Part shown: positions 1-7,580 of the stretch, one piece after another
Position numbering within the stretch: the stretch's first letter is position 1
Layout: the number at the start of each line of letters is the position of its first letter
Assembly: GCF_002937115.1 (NCBI RefSeq)
Contig: NZ_NHRY01000229.1
Coordinates: forward strand, 1 to 54,760
Length of the DNA: 54,760 nt
From: Rhodopila globiformis
GTDB lineage: Bacteria > Pseudomonadota > Alphaproteobacteria > Acetobacterales > Acetobacteraceae
Direction: 5' to 3'
Notes under the pieces: model-generated
Databases searched by the model: none
What the model was told of the DNA's origin: nothing
Seen by the model: the letters and a program-made list of their open reading frames with translations, nothing else
Position numbers and translations under genes: made by a program

Positions 1-2
1 CC

Positions 3-176
3 AATCGCCGCTCGCCGCGGACCTACGACCGCGACCTCTACAAGGCGCGCCATCTGATCGAAAATTTCTTCGCCAGGCTCAAGCAGTTCCGTGCCATCGC
101 AACCCGCTATGACAAGACTGCCCGCAACTTCCTCGCCGCGGTCCACCTCGCCGCCGCCGTCGTTTGGCTTAATTGA
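3..176 (+). CDS. IS5-family transposase, C-terminal part (cut by window edge)
   Basis: The left edge opens inside a reading frame whose last 57 codons are visible, ending in TGA at 174-176. The peptide contains RHLIENFFARLKQFRAIATR followed by YDKTARNFLAAVHLAA, the conserved tail (catalytic Glu of the DDE triad in the IEN block) of IS5-family transposases, probably of the two-frame IS427 type. Start, upstream catalytic Asp residues and left terminal repeat lie outside the window, so whether it is intact cannot be judged. No right-end terminal repeat was confidently found after the stop. Family assignment is from motif recognition. Confidence 0.75.
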   Translation, partial: NRRSPRTYDRDLYKARHLIENFFARLKQFRAIATRYDKTARNFLAAVHLAAAVVWLN

Positions 177-249
177 CGACACGCCCTAAAACGCCAAGAC
201 GCCAGGATCATCGCTTTCAGGCCACCGCCTGCCGCGATAGAGGGCATGC

Positions 250-343
250 GGTTCCCGGGGAAAATTGCCCGATCCATCACTCCCCAGGTCGACGCGAGCC
301 GCACCAAGGGTTTCGGGAAAATGGCCGAAATTCCCCGGGAACC
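250..343. repeat. Short inverted repeat in the gap between two IS genes
   Basis: The non-coding stretch 177-478 lies between the transposase tail and the IS5 element. Its only clear structure is a perfect 13-bp inverted repeat, GGTTCCCGGGGAA at 250-262 and its complement at 331-343, with partial similarity continuing inward. It could be the ends of a 94-bp miniature element or a large hairpin. No target duplication is visible, so it is not called mobile. Confidence 0.45.
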
Positions 344-495
344 ATACAAGGCACCTGACGGCATCCGGGACACGACAGCAAACCGCAGGCCGGTTGGGGC
401 CGGGCCGACGGCGCGTGTTCATTTGTGATTCCGCACCGACGCTTTCCCAGCGTGGCGCAGGGCAACTGTCGACGCTCAGTGTCTGTCCGGGAAGT

Positions 496-1335
496 TCACG
501 TGCCTTTACAAAGCCTTCTGACCATCAGGCGGATCGAGGCAAGACGCACAAAGGCGAGCGCTTTCCGGTTCAGGTTCTCCCAGTCCTTGGCCAGGCGACG
601 GCAGCGATTGAGCCAGGCAATCGTTCGCTCAACGATCCAACGTTTCGGCAGCACGACGAAGCCCTTGGCGGCATCGGACCGCTTGACGATCTCCAGCTTG
701 ACCTGCCGCAGCACCCGTTTCAGCGCCTTCTGGAACTTCGGTCCCTGGTAGCCGGCATCGGCGTAGAGCTTGCGCAGGAACGGGAACAAGCCGAACAAGG
801 TCGCCAACAGCAGAGCGCCGCCGTCGCGGTCCTGGATGTCGGCGGCATGCACGATGACCTGGAGCACCATGCCCTCGGTGTCGACCAGCAGATGACGCTT
901 CTTGCCGTTGATTTTCTTGCCTGAATCGTATCCCGCCGGGTCGATGGTCCGGCCGCCTTTTTCGGCGCTCTTCACGCTTTGGCTGTCGATGATCGCAACC
1001 GTCGGGCTGGCTTGCCGCCCGGCCTGCTCGCGGCACTGCACGTACAGAGCATAATGGAGGCGTTCCAATGTGCCGTCGTTGTCCCAGCGGTTGAGATAGT
1101 CGTGCACGGTGCTGCGCGGTGGCAGGTCCTTGGGGATCGCCCGCCATTGGCAGCCGGCGCTCAGGATGTACATGATCCCGTTGACGACCTCGCGTACGTC
1201 CACGGTGCGGTGGGCGCCGCCGTGCTTGGCCGGCGGGATCAGCGGGGCCACCAGGGCCCACTCGGCATCTGTCAGGTCGCTCTCATAACGCAGGTGGCTA
1301 CGGTCGTAGAGCGGGCGGTTCTACTTGGTCCACAT
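496..1335 (-). pseudogene. IS5-family transposase with amber codon at position 5
   Basis: The frame starts with ATG at 1335 as M-W-T-K, meets TAG at 1323-1321, then continues in the same frame with NRPLYDRSHLRYESDLTDAE and on to an intact DDE transposase. Recognisable blocks are CQWRAIPKDLPPRSTVHDY, AIIDSQSVKSAEKGG (first Asp), LYADAGYQG (second Asp) and KRWIVERTIAWLNRCRRLAK (Glu). In relatives I remember, the residue after MWTx is Glu, so a single GAG to TAG change explains the stop. Without suppression, translation would need an internal start such as GTG at 1251, removing about 28 residues. All catalytic residues remain, so inactivation looks recent or partial. Confidence 0.8.
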
Positions 1336-1344
1336 ACGGTGAAA

Positions 1345-1490
1345 GTAATAGGGGCAAAACCCCGGGCGAATTTGGTGATTGCCCATATCGTTCCGCAGTT
1401 GGATGCCAAAAAAATGGCGGAATTCCGTGCCTGTCGTCCCAGTTTCGAGCGTATGCTGCACATGCGTGCCCGGGGTTTTGCCCCTATTAC
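1345..1490. mobile_element. 146-bp miniature element with IS66-type ends
   Basis: Perfect 23-bp terminal inverted repeats lie at 1345-1367 (beginning GTAATAGGGGCAAAACCCC) and 1468-1490. The element is bounded by an exact 8-bp direct repeat, CGGTGAAA, at 1337-1344 and 1491-1498. Ends starting GTAA and an 8-bp target duplication are the established hallmarks of the IS66 family. The 100-bp interior is too short for a transposase and has no convincing reading frame, so this is best read as a non-autonomous MITE mobilised in trans. It landed just upstream of the IS5 transposase start, separating the gene from its right terminal repeat. Confidence 0.8.
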
Positions 1491-1542
1491 CGGTGAAAGT
1501 GGTAATCCATTGACTACATTCAGGATCTTCCCGGACAGACAC

Positions 1543-2084
1543 TCAGACCGGGATGCAGCACAGTTATTAATTAATATTAATGAATTCGACCCCAAATCAA
1601 CACGACTGCACAAACGGTTTCGCTTCGGCGTGTTCTGTCCGGGCACGCGGGCGGGCCGCAGGAGGCCGTCACGGTGACGCAACAGATGAATCCAAGGTCC
1701 AGGCCGTCGGCATGCATTGCTCGATGTGCGTCCGTCAGGGAACAGCACGTGCCGCCGAGGCCGCCGTCACGAGTACGACAAATTTTTGCGAACGGGATGA
1801 AGGCACTGCCGGTTTCCCCGCCCCTGATTGGCGCCGGCCGCAGCCGAAGCCATCGCGGTTCAAACCGGTTTCCAACGATCGGAACCGGCTCCGGCGTCAC
1901 GCCTGCCGGCTGTAACGGCCGGCTTCCTCATCCGCTGCCGCCCGCCGGGCAGGCCGATCCTGCCATGCCAGGGCGCCTGTTGCCGGACCCGTGAGCGGAA
2001 CGGCCGGATTGACACGTCTTCGCGGCAAGAACAGAATTATTTTTGGCTAGGGTTGAAACGCCCATTTTGGGCCAGGAGAATAAT
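1543..2084. other. Non-coding stretch between IS and sugar dehydrogenase
   Basis: No convincing gene was found here. Just right of the IS is an AT-rich patch (about 1561-1590, containing TTAATTAATATTAATG) in otherwise GC-rich DNA, which could be a relic promoter or protein-binding site. The remainder has no recognised repeat. The promoter of the sugar dehydrogenase presumably lies in the last 150 bp but has no clear match. Confidence 0.4.
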
Positions 2085-3347
2085 ATGGTCTTCAGACCTG
2101 GATACCTCGGCTTGCTTGCAACGCTTCCACTGCTGTCCGCCCCGGCGTTGTCGCCGGTTGGCGCCAAAGCCGCCGAGTTGAAAAGCTACGATTCCAGCAA
2201 GCCCTCGTTCTGGCAGCATCCGCCGCCGGACTGGTTCCTCGGCGACGAGACCGAGGCGCAGAAGGGGCTCGCGCCGCCGTCCGGCCCGGCGCTGCCGACG
2301 CCGCCCGATGAACTGCAGGCCGATCTCAAGCGAATCAAGCTGCCGCCCGGTTTCAGGATCGAGGTCTATGCCAGCGGCCTGCCCGAGGCGCGGCAAATGG
2401 CCTGGGGCAAGGATGGCACCCTGTATGTCGGGTCGTTCAACGCGACAAACGTCTATGCAGTCAAGGACGTGGGCGGCAAGCGGGAGGTGAAGACCATCCT
2501 CAAGGGCCTCAACATGCCGACCGGCGTCGCCTATCTCGACGGCGCGCTGTATGTGGTCGCCATTGACAAGCTGTTGCGCTACGACAACCCCGAGGCCAAC
2601 CTGGACCACATGCCGGCCCCGGTCGTCGTTTATGACGACATGCCGCATTATGTCGCGCATGGCTGGAAGTATCTCGTCGTCGACAAGAATGGATGGATGT
2701 ACATCCCGTTCGGGCCGCCGTTCAATATCGGCATCCCGCCGACCAGCGTGTCGCAGATCCGTCACGTCGACCCGAAGACGGGACTGGCAGAAATCGTCGC
2801 GCTGGGCGTGCGCAACAGCGTCGGTGGTGACATCGATCCGCGCACCGGCGACTACTGGTTCACGGAAAATGCCCGCGACTGGATCAGCGATGACCTGCCC
2901 AGCGACAAGCTGAACCATATCACCAGGCTCGGACAGCATTTCGGCTACCCGTACTGCCACCAGGGCGACCTGCCCGACCCGAAATTCGCGCGCGGTCACA
3001 AGTGCAGCGAATTCACGCCGCCGGTGCTCAAGCTGGGCGCGCACGTCGCCCCACTCGGCATGAAGTTCTATACCGGCAGCCAGTTCCCGGCCCAGTACAA
3101 AGACAACATCTTCATTGCCGAGCATGGCTCCTGGAACCGCCACAAGTATCAGGGCGGGCGCATCGAGCGGGTCATCGTCGATCCCAGCGGCAAGTCAGCC
3201 AGGCAGGAGGTGTTCGCCAGCGGCTGGATCACCGGCGACCGCGACTACTTCGGGCGGCCGGATGATATCCTGCAGGCTCCGGACGGGTCGTTGCTGGTCT
3301 CGGATGACTGGGCCGGCGCGATCTACCGCATCAGCTACAAGAAATAA
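2085..3347 (+). CDS. Periplasmic PQQ-dependent sugar (sorbosone-type) dehydrogenase
   Basis: The 420-residue product fits the glucose/sorbosone dehydrogenase six-bladed beta-propeller family, soluble quinoproteins that oxidise sugars or aldehydes in the periplasm using PQQ. ATG 2085 is chosen because AGGAGAA lies 7 nt upstream; an in-frame start 14 codons earlier lacks a ribosome site. Residues 1-30 form a signal peptide (hydrophobic LGLLATLPLLSAPALS, cleavage near AKAA). Propeller motifs include PPGFRIEVYASGLPEARQMA, GVRNSVGGDIDPRTGDYWFT, FIAEHGSWNRHKYQGGRIER and the C-terminal PDGSLLVSDDWAGAIYRI. A dihaem cytochrome c follows 259 bp downstream on the same strand, a likely electron acceptor. 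Substrate cannot be read from sequence. Confidence 0.85.
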   Translation: MVFRPGYLGLLATLPLLSAPALSPVGAKAAELKSYDSSKPSFWQHPPPDWFLGDETEAQKGLAPPSGPALPTPPDELQADLKRIKLPPGFRIEVYASGLPEARQMAWGKDGTLYVGSFNATNVYAVKDVGGKREVKTILKGLNMPTGVAYLDGALYVVAIDKLLRYDNPEANLDHMPAPVVVYDDMPHYVAHGWKYLVVDKNGWMYIPFGPPFNIGIPPTSVSQIRHVDPKTGLAEIVALGVRNSVGGDIDPRTGDYWFTENARDWISDDLPSDKLNHITRLGQHFGYPYCHQGDLPDPKFARGHKCSEFTPPVLKLGAHVAPLGMKFYTGSQFPAQYKDNIFIAEHGSWNRHKYQGGRIERVIVDPSGKSARQEVFASGWITGDRDYFGRPDDILQAPDGSLLVSDDWAGAIYRISYKK

Positions 3348-3380
3348 GCCTGGCGCCAACGGCTGCTGACTGCGATCCCG

Positions 3381-3414
3381 GGGTGCCGGCGCCTGCGCGT
3401 CATGGCCGGCACCC
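3381..3414 (+). terminator. Hairpin after sugar dehydrogenase
   Basis: A perfect 9-bp stem, GGGTGCCGG (3381-3389) and CCGGCACCC (3406-3414), lies 33 bp after the dehydrogenase stop. There is no T tract after it, so it may slow or protect the transcript rather than terminate intrinsically. Confidence 0.4.
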
Positions 3415-3507
3415 GCGTCAGGCCCTGGCACAGGCGCGGGGCGGCCAGGGCGTGGGTGCCCGGCATTCCTTGGTGTTGCGCCAGCGGGCAGGAGGCACGA
3501 TAGTTTC

Positions 3508-3548
3508 TATACCGTCATGGACCGGCCACGCCTGGCCATGACGGTATA
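3508..3548. repeat. REP-like palindrome
   Basis: A perfect 13-bp inverted repeat, TATACCGTCATGG (3508-3520) and CCATGACGGTATA (3536-3548), separates the dehydrogenase and cytochrome genes. It shares the GTCATGG/CCATGAC arms found in intergenic gaps throughout the window. Its right flank (GCAACGCCGGC...) recurs inverted near 4366-4390, so the two copies form a larger divided repeat. Confidence 0.65.
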
Positions 3549-3606
3549 GCAACGCCGGCGGCGCCCCGTACGTCCAGCGGCCGTATGCCTCATTGATTGG
3601 AACGTC

Positions 3607-4212
3607 ATGATTATCCCGTGTCTTGTCCTCGCCATGCTGACACTGCTGCCGTTCGCCGGCGCCCGGGCGGCGGCGGGCGACGTCAACGCAGGACGGGAAA
3701 AGGCCAGGCTGTGCGCCCCGTGCCACGGGCAGAACGGCATCTCGTCCCGGCCGGGCATTCCGTCGCTGGCAGGGCAGAGGGATCAGTTTCTCCAGTGGCA
3801 GCTTGTGTTCTTTCGTTCCGGACGGCGGCCGAATCCGGTGATGGTGCCGATCCTGGCCAAGCTCAGCGACCGGGACATACGCGACCTGGGGGCTTACTTC
3901 GCCAGCCTGCCGCCCAATACCCAGCCGGCGGCGACGCGGCCGGACGAAGCGCTGCGCGCCAGGGGACAGGCGATCGTCGCCCAGCACCACTGCGCGAACT
4001 GCCATACCGACAGTTTCCGCGGCGAGCGTGCGGCGGCCTCGCTTGCCAACCAGCGTCAGGACTACCTGGTCAAGGCGTTGACCGATTACCGCTCGGCCGC
4101 CCGCCCCAGCGTCGGCGTGGCGGCGATGACCGAGGCCGCGTCGGGGCTTAGCGACGACGATATCGCGGCGATCGCAACCTATCTCGCCATGCTCGGCCCG
4201 GCCGGACGGTAA
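3607..4212 (+). CDS. Dihaem c-type cytochrome (cytochrome c4/c553-like)
   Basis: This 201-residue exported protein has two haem-binding motifs, CAPCH at 36-40 and CANCH at 129-133, in two cytochrome c-like halves. Candidate axial methionines are M79 (NPVMVPILAKLSDRDI) and M174 (GVAAMTEAASGLSDDDI), each followed by the SDxDI helix typical of class I domains. Residues 1-22 form a signal peptide ending near ARA. The layout is that of cytochrome c4-type electron carriers. Position directly after the sugar dehydrogenase suggests it takes electrons from that enzyme toward a terminal oxidase; this pairing is inferred from context. Confidence 0.88.
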   Translation: MIIPCLVLAMLTLLPFAGARAAAGDVNAGREKARLCAPCHGQNGISSRPGIPSLAGQRDQFLQWQLVFFRSGRRPNPVMVPILAKLSDRDIRDLGAYFASLPPNTQPAATRPDEALRARGQAIVAQHHCANCHTDSFRGERAAASLANQRQDYLVKALTDYRSAARPSVGVAAMTEAASGLSDDDIAAIATYLAMLGPAGR

Positions 4213-4388
4213 CCGGTGAGTCGTTGCGCAGCCTGCCTGTCTCTGTCCGTGCTGGCCTGCATCCAGTTTGGTCCGGCGCAGACCGGCCGTCCACGCCTTT
4301 GCCGCGGTCAGCACTGCAAGACGTGGATGGTGGCCTTCACACCATTGACGTTAAAATGGCGGGATCGGGGGCGCCGGCGTTGCTATAT

Positions 4389-4475
4389 CGTCATGGTGGG
4401 AAGGCCCAGCATCCACGCCTTCTGCTGAAATCGGCACCGCAAGGCTTGGATGGCGGCCCTGCGGCCACCACGACG
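4389..4475. repeat. REP-like imperfect palindrome
   Basis: CGTCATGGTGGGAAGGCC near 4389 and its degenerate complement ending CACCACGACG at 4475 form imperfect arms around a short loop, with ATCCACGCCTT and AAGGCTTGGAT inside. It occupies the 370-bp gap between the cytochrome and Ppx genes (4213-4582), which otherwise holds only a weak promoter match. Confidence 0.5.
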
Positions 4476-4522
4476 ACCAAGCGGTCGCGCCGCCTGAACC
4501 CGGCACGCCGCGAACAGCCCGG

Positions 4523-4551
4523 TTGACACGCGGCTAACGCCCTGCTGTGAG
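4523..4551 (+). promoter_or_regulatory. ppx: Possible sigma-70 promoter for Ppx/GppA
   Basis: A perfect -35 TTGACA (4523-4528) is followed after 17 nt by a poor -10 TGTGAG (4546-4551), about 30 bp before the chosen start. Only the -35 is convincing. Confidence 0.3.
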
Positions 4552-4582
4552 GCGACCAAGCTGGCAGGGAGGACACACGGCC

Positions 4583-6154
4583 ATGGACGCAGGCGAACAT
4601 GGCACGGCACCGGACCGCCCGTTGAGCCTCGCCCCGGAGCGCTTCAGCCGCACCGGGCGGCCGGCCTATGCGGTCATCGATATCGGCTCCAATTCCGTCC
4701 GCCTCGTCGTCTATGACGAGATCGGCCGAGCGCCATTCCCGCGCTTCAACGAGAAGGCGTTGTGCCAGCTCGGCGACGGCCTGGCGCGGACCGGCGCCCT
4801 GACGCCGGACGGCGCCGCCCGGACCCTCGCCGCCTTGCGCCGCTTCCACGCCATTGCCGACGCCATGGCGGTCAGCCGGATCGACGTGCTCGCCACCGAG
4901 GCGGTGCGGCGGGCCAGCAACGGCCCGGACCTGGTCGCCCAGATCACCGCCCAGACCGGCCTGCCGGTGCGGGTCCTGAGCGGCGACGAGGAAGCTTTTT
5001 TTGGCGCGCTCGGCATCGTATCCGGGTTCTACCGGCCCACCGGGCTGAGCGGCGACATGGGCGGGGGCAGCCTGGAAATCGCGGATGTGCGCGATGACCG
5101 TGTCGGATCGCAGCGCATCAGCCTGCCGCTCGGCGCGCTGCCGGTGCGGCGGCTGCTGGAGTCCGGCCTCGACAGCGCGAAGGCGCGGATCGACGCGCTG
5201 CTGCGCGACGGCGTTCCACCGGAGCTGTCCGGCGGCACGTTCTACGCCGTCGGCGGCGGCTGGCGCGCCTTCGCCCGGGTGCACCTGGCCGCGCGCCGGG
5301 CGCCGGTGCAGGTGGTGCACGGCCACGCCGTCCCCGCGGCCGAACTGCGCGACTTCGCCAAATCCATCCTGAAGCTGTCGCCGGCGAAGATCGCCACGCT
5401 GCCCGGCCTGCCGAGGCGGCGCGCCGTCACCCTGCCTGCCGCCGCCCTGGTGCTGGACCGCACGCTGAAGTGGCTGCGGCCCGAGCGGGTCGTGTTCTCC
5501 ATGCTGGGCGTGCGGGAGGGATGGCTGTATTCCCAACTCAGCGAGGCCGAGCGCTACCTCGATCCGCTGGTCGAGGGCGCGCAGTCGTTCGGCCTGCCGT
5601 TCGCCCGCGTGCCGGCCTTCGCGCCGGCGCTGACGCAGTGGACGGCGGGGCTGTTCCCGAACGAGACCCGCGCCGAGCAGCGGCTGCGCGTCGCCGCCTG
5701 CGCCCTGTCCGATTATGCCTGGCGCGACGAGGCCGGCCTGCGGGCGGCGGAAAGCTTCCGGCGCCTGCTGCAGTTCCCGCTGATCGGCCTGGACCACGCC
5801 GAGCGCGTGTTCCTCGCCGCCGCGATCCACGCGCGCTATGGCGGCAGCGCCGACGACCCGGTGCTGTCACCGGCGATTGGCCTGCTGCGGCCGGAGCTGG
5901 TGCGCCGCGCGCAACTGCTGGGGCGGGCGCTGCTGCTTGGCTACCGGCTGGCGGGCGGCGTGCCGGAGATCCTGGCCGCGGCCGCCGTGCACATCGACGA
6001 CAAGCGGGTGCGGCTGATCGTCCGGCCGGCGGCGCGCGTGCCGGAGAGCGAGGTGGTCGCGGATCGCCTGAAACTGCTGGCCAACGCCGCCGGGGTGCGC
6101 CGGATCGAGGTGATCGAGGCGGAGCCGGGCGACCGGCGCGATGGCGGGTCCTGA
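4583..6154 (+). CDS. ppx: Ppx/GppA exopolyphosphatase / guanosine pentaphosphatase family
   Basis: This 523-residue enzyme belongs to the ASKHA-fold Ppx/GppA family, which cleaves terminal phosphate from polyphosphate or pppGpp and is tied to phosphate storage and stringent response. The N-terminal phosphate loop is YAVIDIGSNSVRLVVYDEIG (about 29-48). Further family blocks are EAVRRASNGPDLVAQI, VLSGDEEAFFGALG and the second phosphate-binding loop GDMGGGSLEIADV, followed by a helical C-terminal region. ATG 4583 is preceded by AGGGAGGA; an in-frame GTG at 4547 is less likely. It has no close operon partner: 180 bp separate it from the next gene. Sequence alone does not separate Ppx from GppA activity. 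Confidence 0.85.
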   Translation: MDAGEHGTAPDRPLSLAPERFSRTGRPAYAVIDIGSNSVRLVVYDEIGRAPFPRFNEKALCQLGDGLARTGALTPDGAARTLAALRRFHAIADAMAVSRIDVLATEAVRRASNGPDLVAQITAQTGLPVRVLSGDEEAFFGALGIVSGFYRPTGLSGDMGGGSLEIADVRDDRVGSQRISLPLGALPVRRLLESGLDSAKARIDALLRDGVPPELSGGTFYAVGGGWRAFARVHLAARRAPVQVVHGHAVPAAELRDFAKSILKLSPAKIATLPGLPRRRAVTLPAAALVLDRTLKWLRPERVVFSMLGVREGWLYSQLSEAERYLDPLVEGAQSFGLPFARVPAFAPALTQWTAGLFPNETRAEQRLRVAACALSDYAWRDEAGLRAAESFRRLLQFPLIGLDHAERVFLAAAIHARYGGSADDPVLSPAIGLLRPELVRRAQLLGRALLLGYRLAGGVPEILAAAAVHIDDKRVRLIVRPAARVPESEVVADRLKLLANAAGVRRIEVIEAEPGDRRDGGS

Positions 6155-6334
6155 TCCGGGACGCCGCGGCTACAACCGCCGGATCGCTTGTTGCTTCACC
6201 GTACCGGGAAGGCGCCTTGATTTTTTCAGGAACCGTCACAAGGGTGGAGGCGCTTCCGGCCGACGCCGCCCCGGGATACCACGCGGCGCCGGAGCCTGCC
6301 CGTCCCGCTCCGAACCAGCCAGGAGGAAACGACG

Positions 6335-6628
6335 ATGTACGCAGCCATCCGCCAGGGCAAAGCCAAGCCCGGACATGCCGAGGAACTGGCCCAGACCATC
6401 AAGGAAGGCGCGGTCCCGATCATCAGCGATGTCGAAGGCTTCCGCGCCTATTACGTGATCTACGCGCCGGACGACACGGTGACGGCCATCAGCGTCTTCG
6501 AGAGCTATGCCGGCGCCGAGGAATCCAACCGGCGCGGGCTGGCCTGGGTCGAGGAAAAACTGCGGCCGCTGATGGCCGGACCGGTCAGCGCCGTCGCGGG
6601 GCCGGTGATCGTCCACACCCTGGCGTAA
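6335..6628 (+). CDS. Small ABM/dimeric alpha-beta barrel protein
   Basis: The 97-residue protein has the pattern of antibiotic-biosynthesis-monooxygenase-fold proteins, which dimerise through ferredoxin-like beta sheets: MYAAIRQGKAKPGHAEELAQ, an acidic turn, FRAYYVIYAPDDTVTAISVF and a GAEESNRRGLAWVEEKLRPL helix. A strong AGGAGG lies 7 nt before the ATG. It is preceded by 180 bp of GC-rich sequence containing no recognised element. The true reaction, if any, is unknown; many members are small-molecule binders or haem/quinol enzymes. It has no signal peptide and is presumably cytoplasmic. Confidence 0.7.
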   Translation: MYAAIRQGKAKPGHAEELAQTIKEGAVPIISDVEGFRAYYVIYAPDDTVTAISVFESYAGAEESNRRGLAWVEEKLRPLMAGPVSAVAGPVIVHTLA

Positions 6629-6674
6629 GGCCGGCCCGCAGCGCATCGCGAGCCGGAACGATACTGCGGCGCGC

Positions 6675-7229
6675 TCAGATTGAGTCCCGGATCAATTGCT
6701 GCTTCAGGGCCGCGATACGCGCCTGCACGCCCGGCAGGTTGGGATCGATTGCGGCGGCACGCTGGAAGGCGGCCAGGGCCTCCTTGTCCTTGCCCAGCCG
6801 CATGTCGCACAGACCCAGGCCCGACAGCGCGCCGAAGTGACGAGGCTCCAGCGCCAGCACCTTGTCGATGGCCTGCACGGACTTCTGGAAAAGCCCCATG
6901 GCGTAAAGCGTCGTCGCGCGCTTGTTCCAGCCCTCGGCGAAGCCGGGCGCCCGGTCCACGACACGATCGAACAGCCTGAGCGCCGCGTCGTAGTTGCCTT
7001 CGTCCAGGCGGGCGGTGCCCTCCGCCATCAGGCTGTCGATCGCCGGGTTCCCGGAGTTGGCCCAGATCACCCAGACCTGGTGCTCGATCTGCCGCGCCCG
7101 CCCGGGCGGCGCGGTAGGGAGAGCCGCCAGCAGCGCGTCGAGGCGCGGGTCATGCTGGTCCGCCGCCGCCGGCGTTGCGGCGGCGGTACAGCTTGCCATG
7201 GCCAGAGCCAGGATCCAACGAGGATGCAT
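6675..7229 (-). CDS. Exported TPR-repeat protein
   Basis: The product has 184 residues. ATG 7229 is chosen because GGGAG lies a few bases upstream and a signal peptide follows at once (MHPRWILALAMASC to about residue 23, AAA-D). After a linker, residues about 65-165 hold tandem tetratricopeptide motifs: EGTARLDEGNYDAALRLFDR, AEGWNKRATTLYAMGLFQKS and HFGALSGLGLCDMRLGKDKE with AFQRAAAIDPNLP. TPR proteins scaffold protein-protein contacts; this one should act in the periplasm. It is transcribed toward the ABM-like gene and has no operon partner, so a specific role cannot be assigned. Confidence 0.8.
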   Translation of the reverse strand: MHPRWILALAMASCTAAATPAAADQHDPRLDALLAALPTAPPGRARQIEHQVWVIWANSGNPAIDSLMAEGTARLDEGNYDAALRLFDRVVDRAPGFAEGWNKRATTLYAMGLFQKSVQAIDKVLALEPRHFGALSGLGLCDMRLGKDKEALAAFQRAAAIDPNLPGVQARIAALKQQLIRDSI

Positions 7230-7315
7230 GCACGCTCTCCCACCAGTAACGGGTTTTGACGCCTCGATCGGCCGGAGCCGGCGCACCGGCCCCTCCGCGT
7301 CATGGCGGGCGCTGG

Positions 7316-7556
7316 CCCCATTGGCGTTAAAATAGCGTGGCGGCGGCACGATGCTTGCCATTCCGTCATGGCCCGGCTTGTCCGGGCCACCTATTCCAGC
7401 ACTGTGCCGCGACAGGTGGCCCGGACAAGCCGGGCCATGACGAGGAGGCAACAGCCAGCCCTATTTTAACGCCCATGGGGCGAAGGCCCACCATCCGCGC
7501 CTTTTGCCGATATTGACACCGTAAGGCGTGGATGGCCGGCCTTCGCTGGTCATGAC
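7316..7556. repeat. Nested REP-like palindromes between TPR and transporter genes
   Basis: The gap 7230-7580 is nearly filled by palindromes. The inner one is a perfect 29-bp inverted repeat (7364-7392 and 7414-7442, arms starting CGTCATGGCCCGGCTTGTCC) with a 21-nt loop. It is enclosed by an outer 20-bp pair with one mismatch (7316-7335 and 7461-7480, GGCGTTAAAATAG). A third imperfect palindrome, GCGAAGGCCCACCATCC and complement, follows at about 7480-7550. The gap lies between two minus-strand genes and could act as a transcription or mRNA-end structure. Confidence 0.7.
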
Positions 7557-7580
7557 GGTTAAGCGTCCGTTTTGTTTTCG

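Larger units (their letters stand above)
479..1542 (-). mobile_element. IS5-family insertion sequence (IS1031-like), 1064 bp
   Basis: Terminal inverted repeats are visible: GTGTCTGTCCGGGAAG at 479-494 and its complement at 1527-1542; extended, 18 of 19 positions match. The element is flanked by a 3-bp direct repeat TCA (476-478 and 1543-1545), fitting the TNA target duplication known for the IS1031 group of IS5. It carries one transposase gene on the minus strand whose stop codon lies in the left repeat. A second 146-bp element with its own 8-bp duplication sits between the transposase start and the right end; without it the IS would be about 910 bp. Confidence 0.85.

Noticed and set aside
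4391-5830. Long minus-strand open frame (479 codons) opposite the Ppx/GppA gene
   Set aside because: It is Arg/Gly/Gln-rich with no motifs and lies wholly antisense to a gene with clear family motifs; typical of GC-rich shadow frames.
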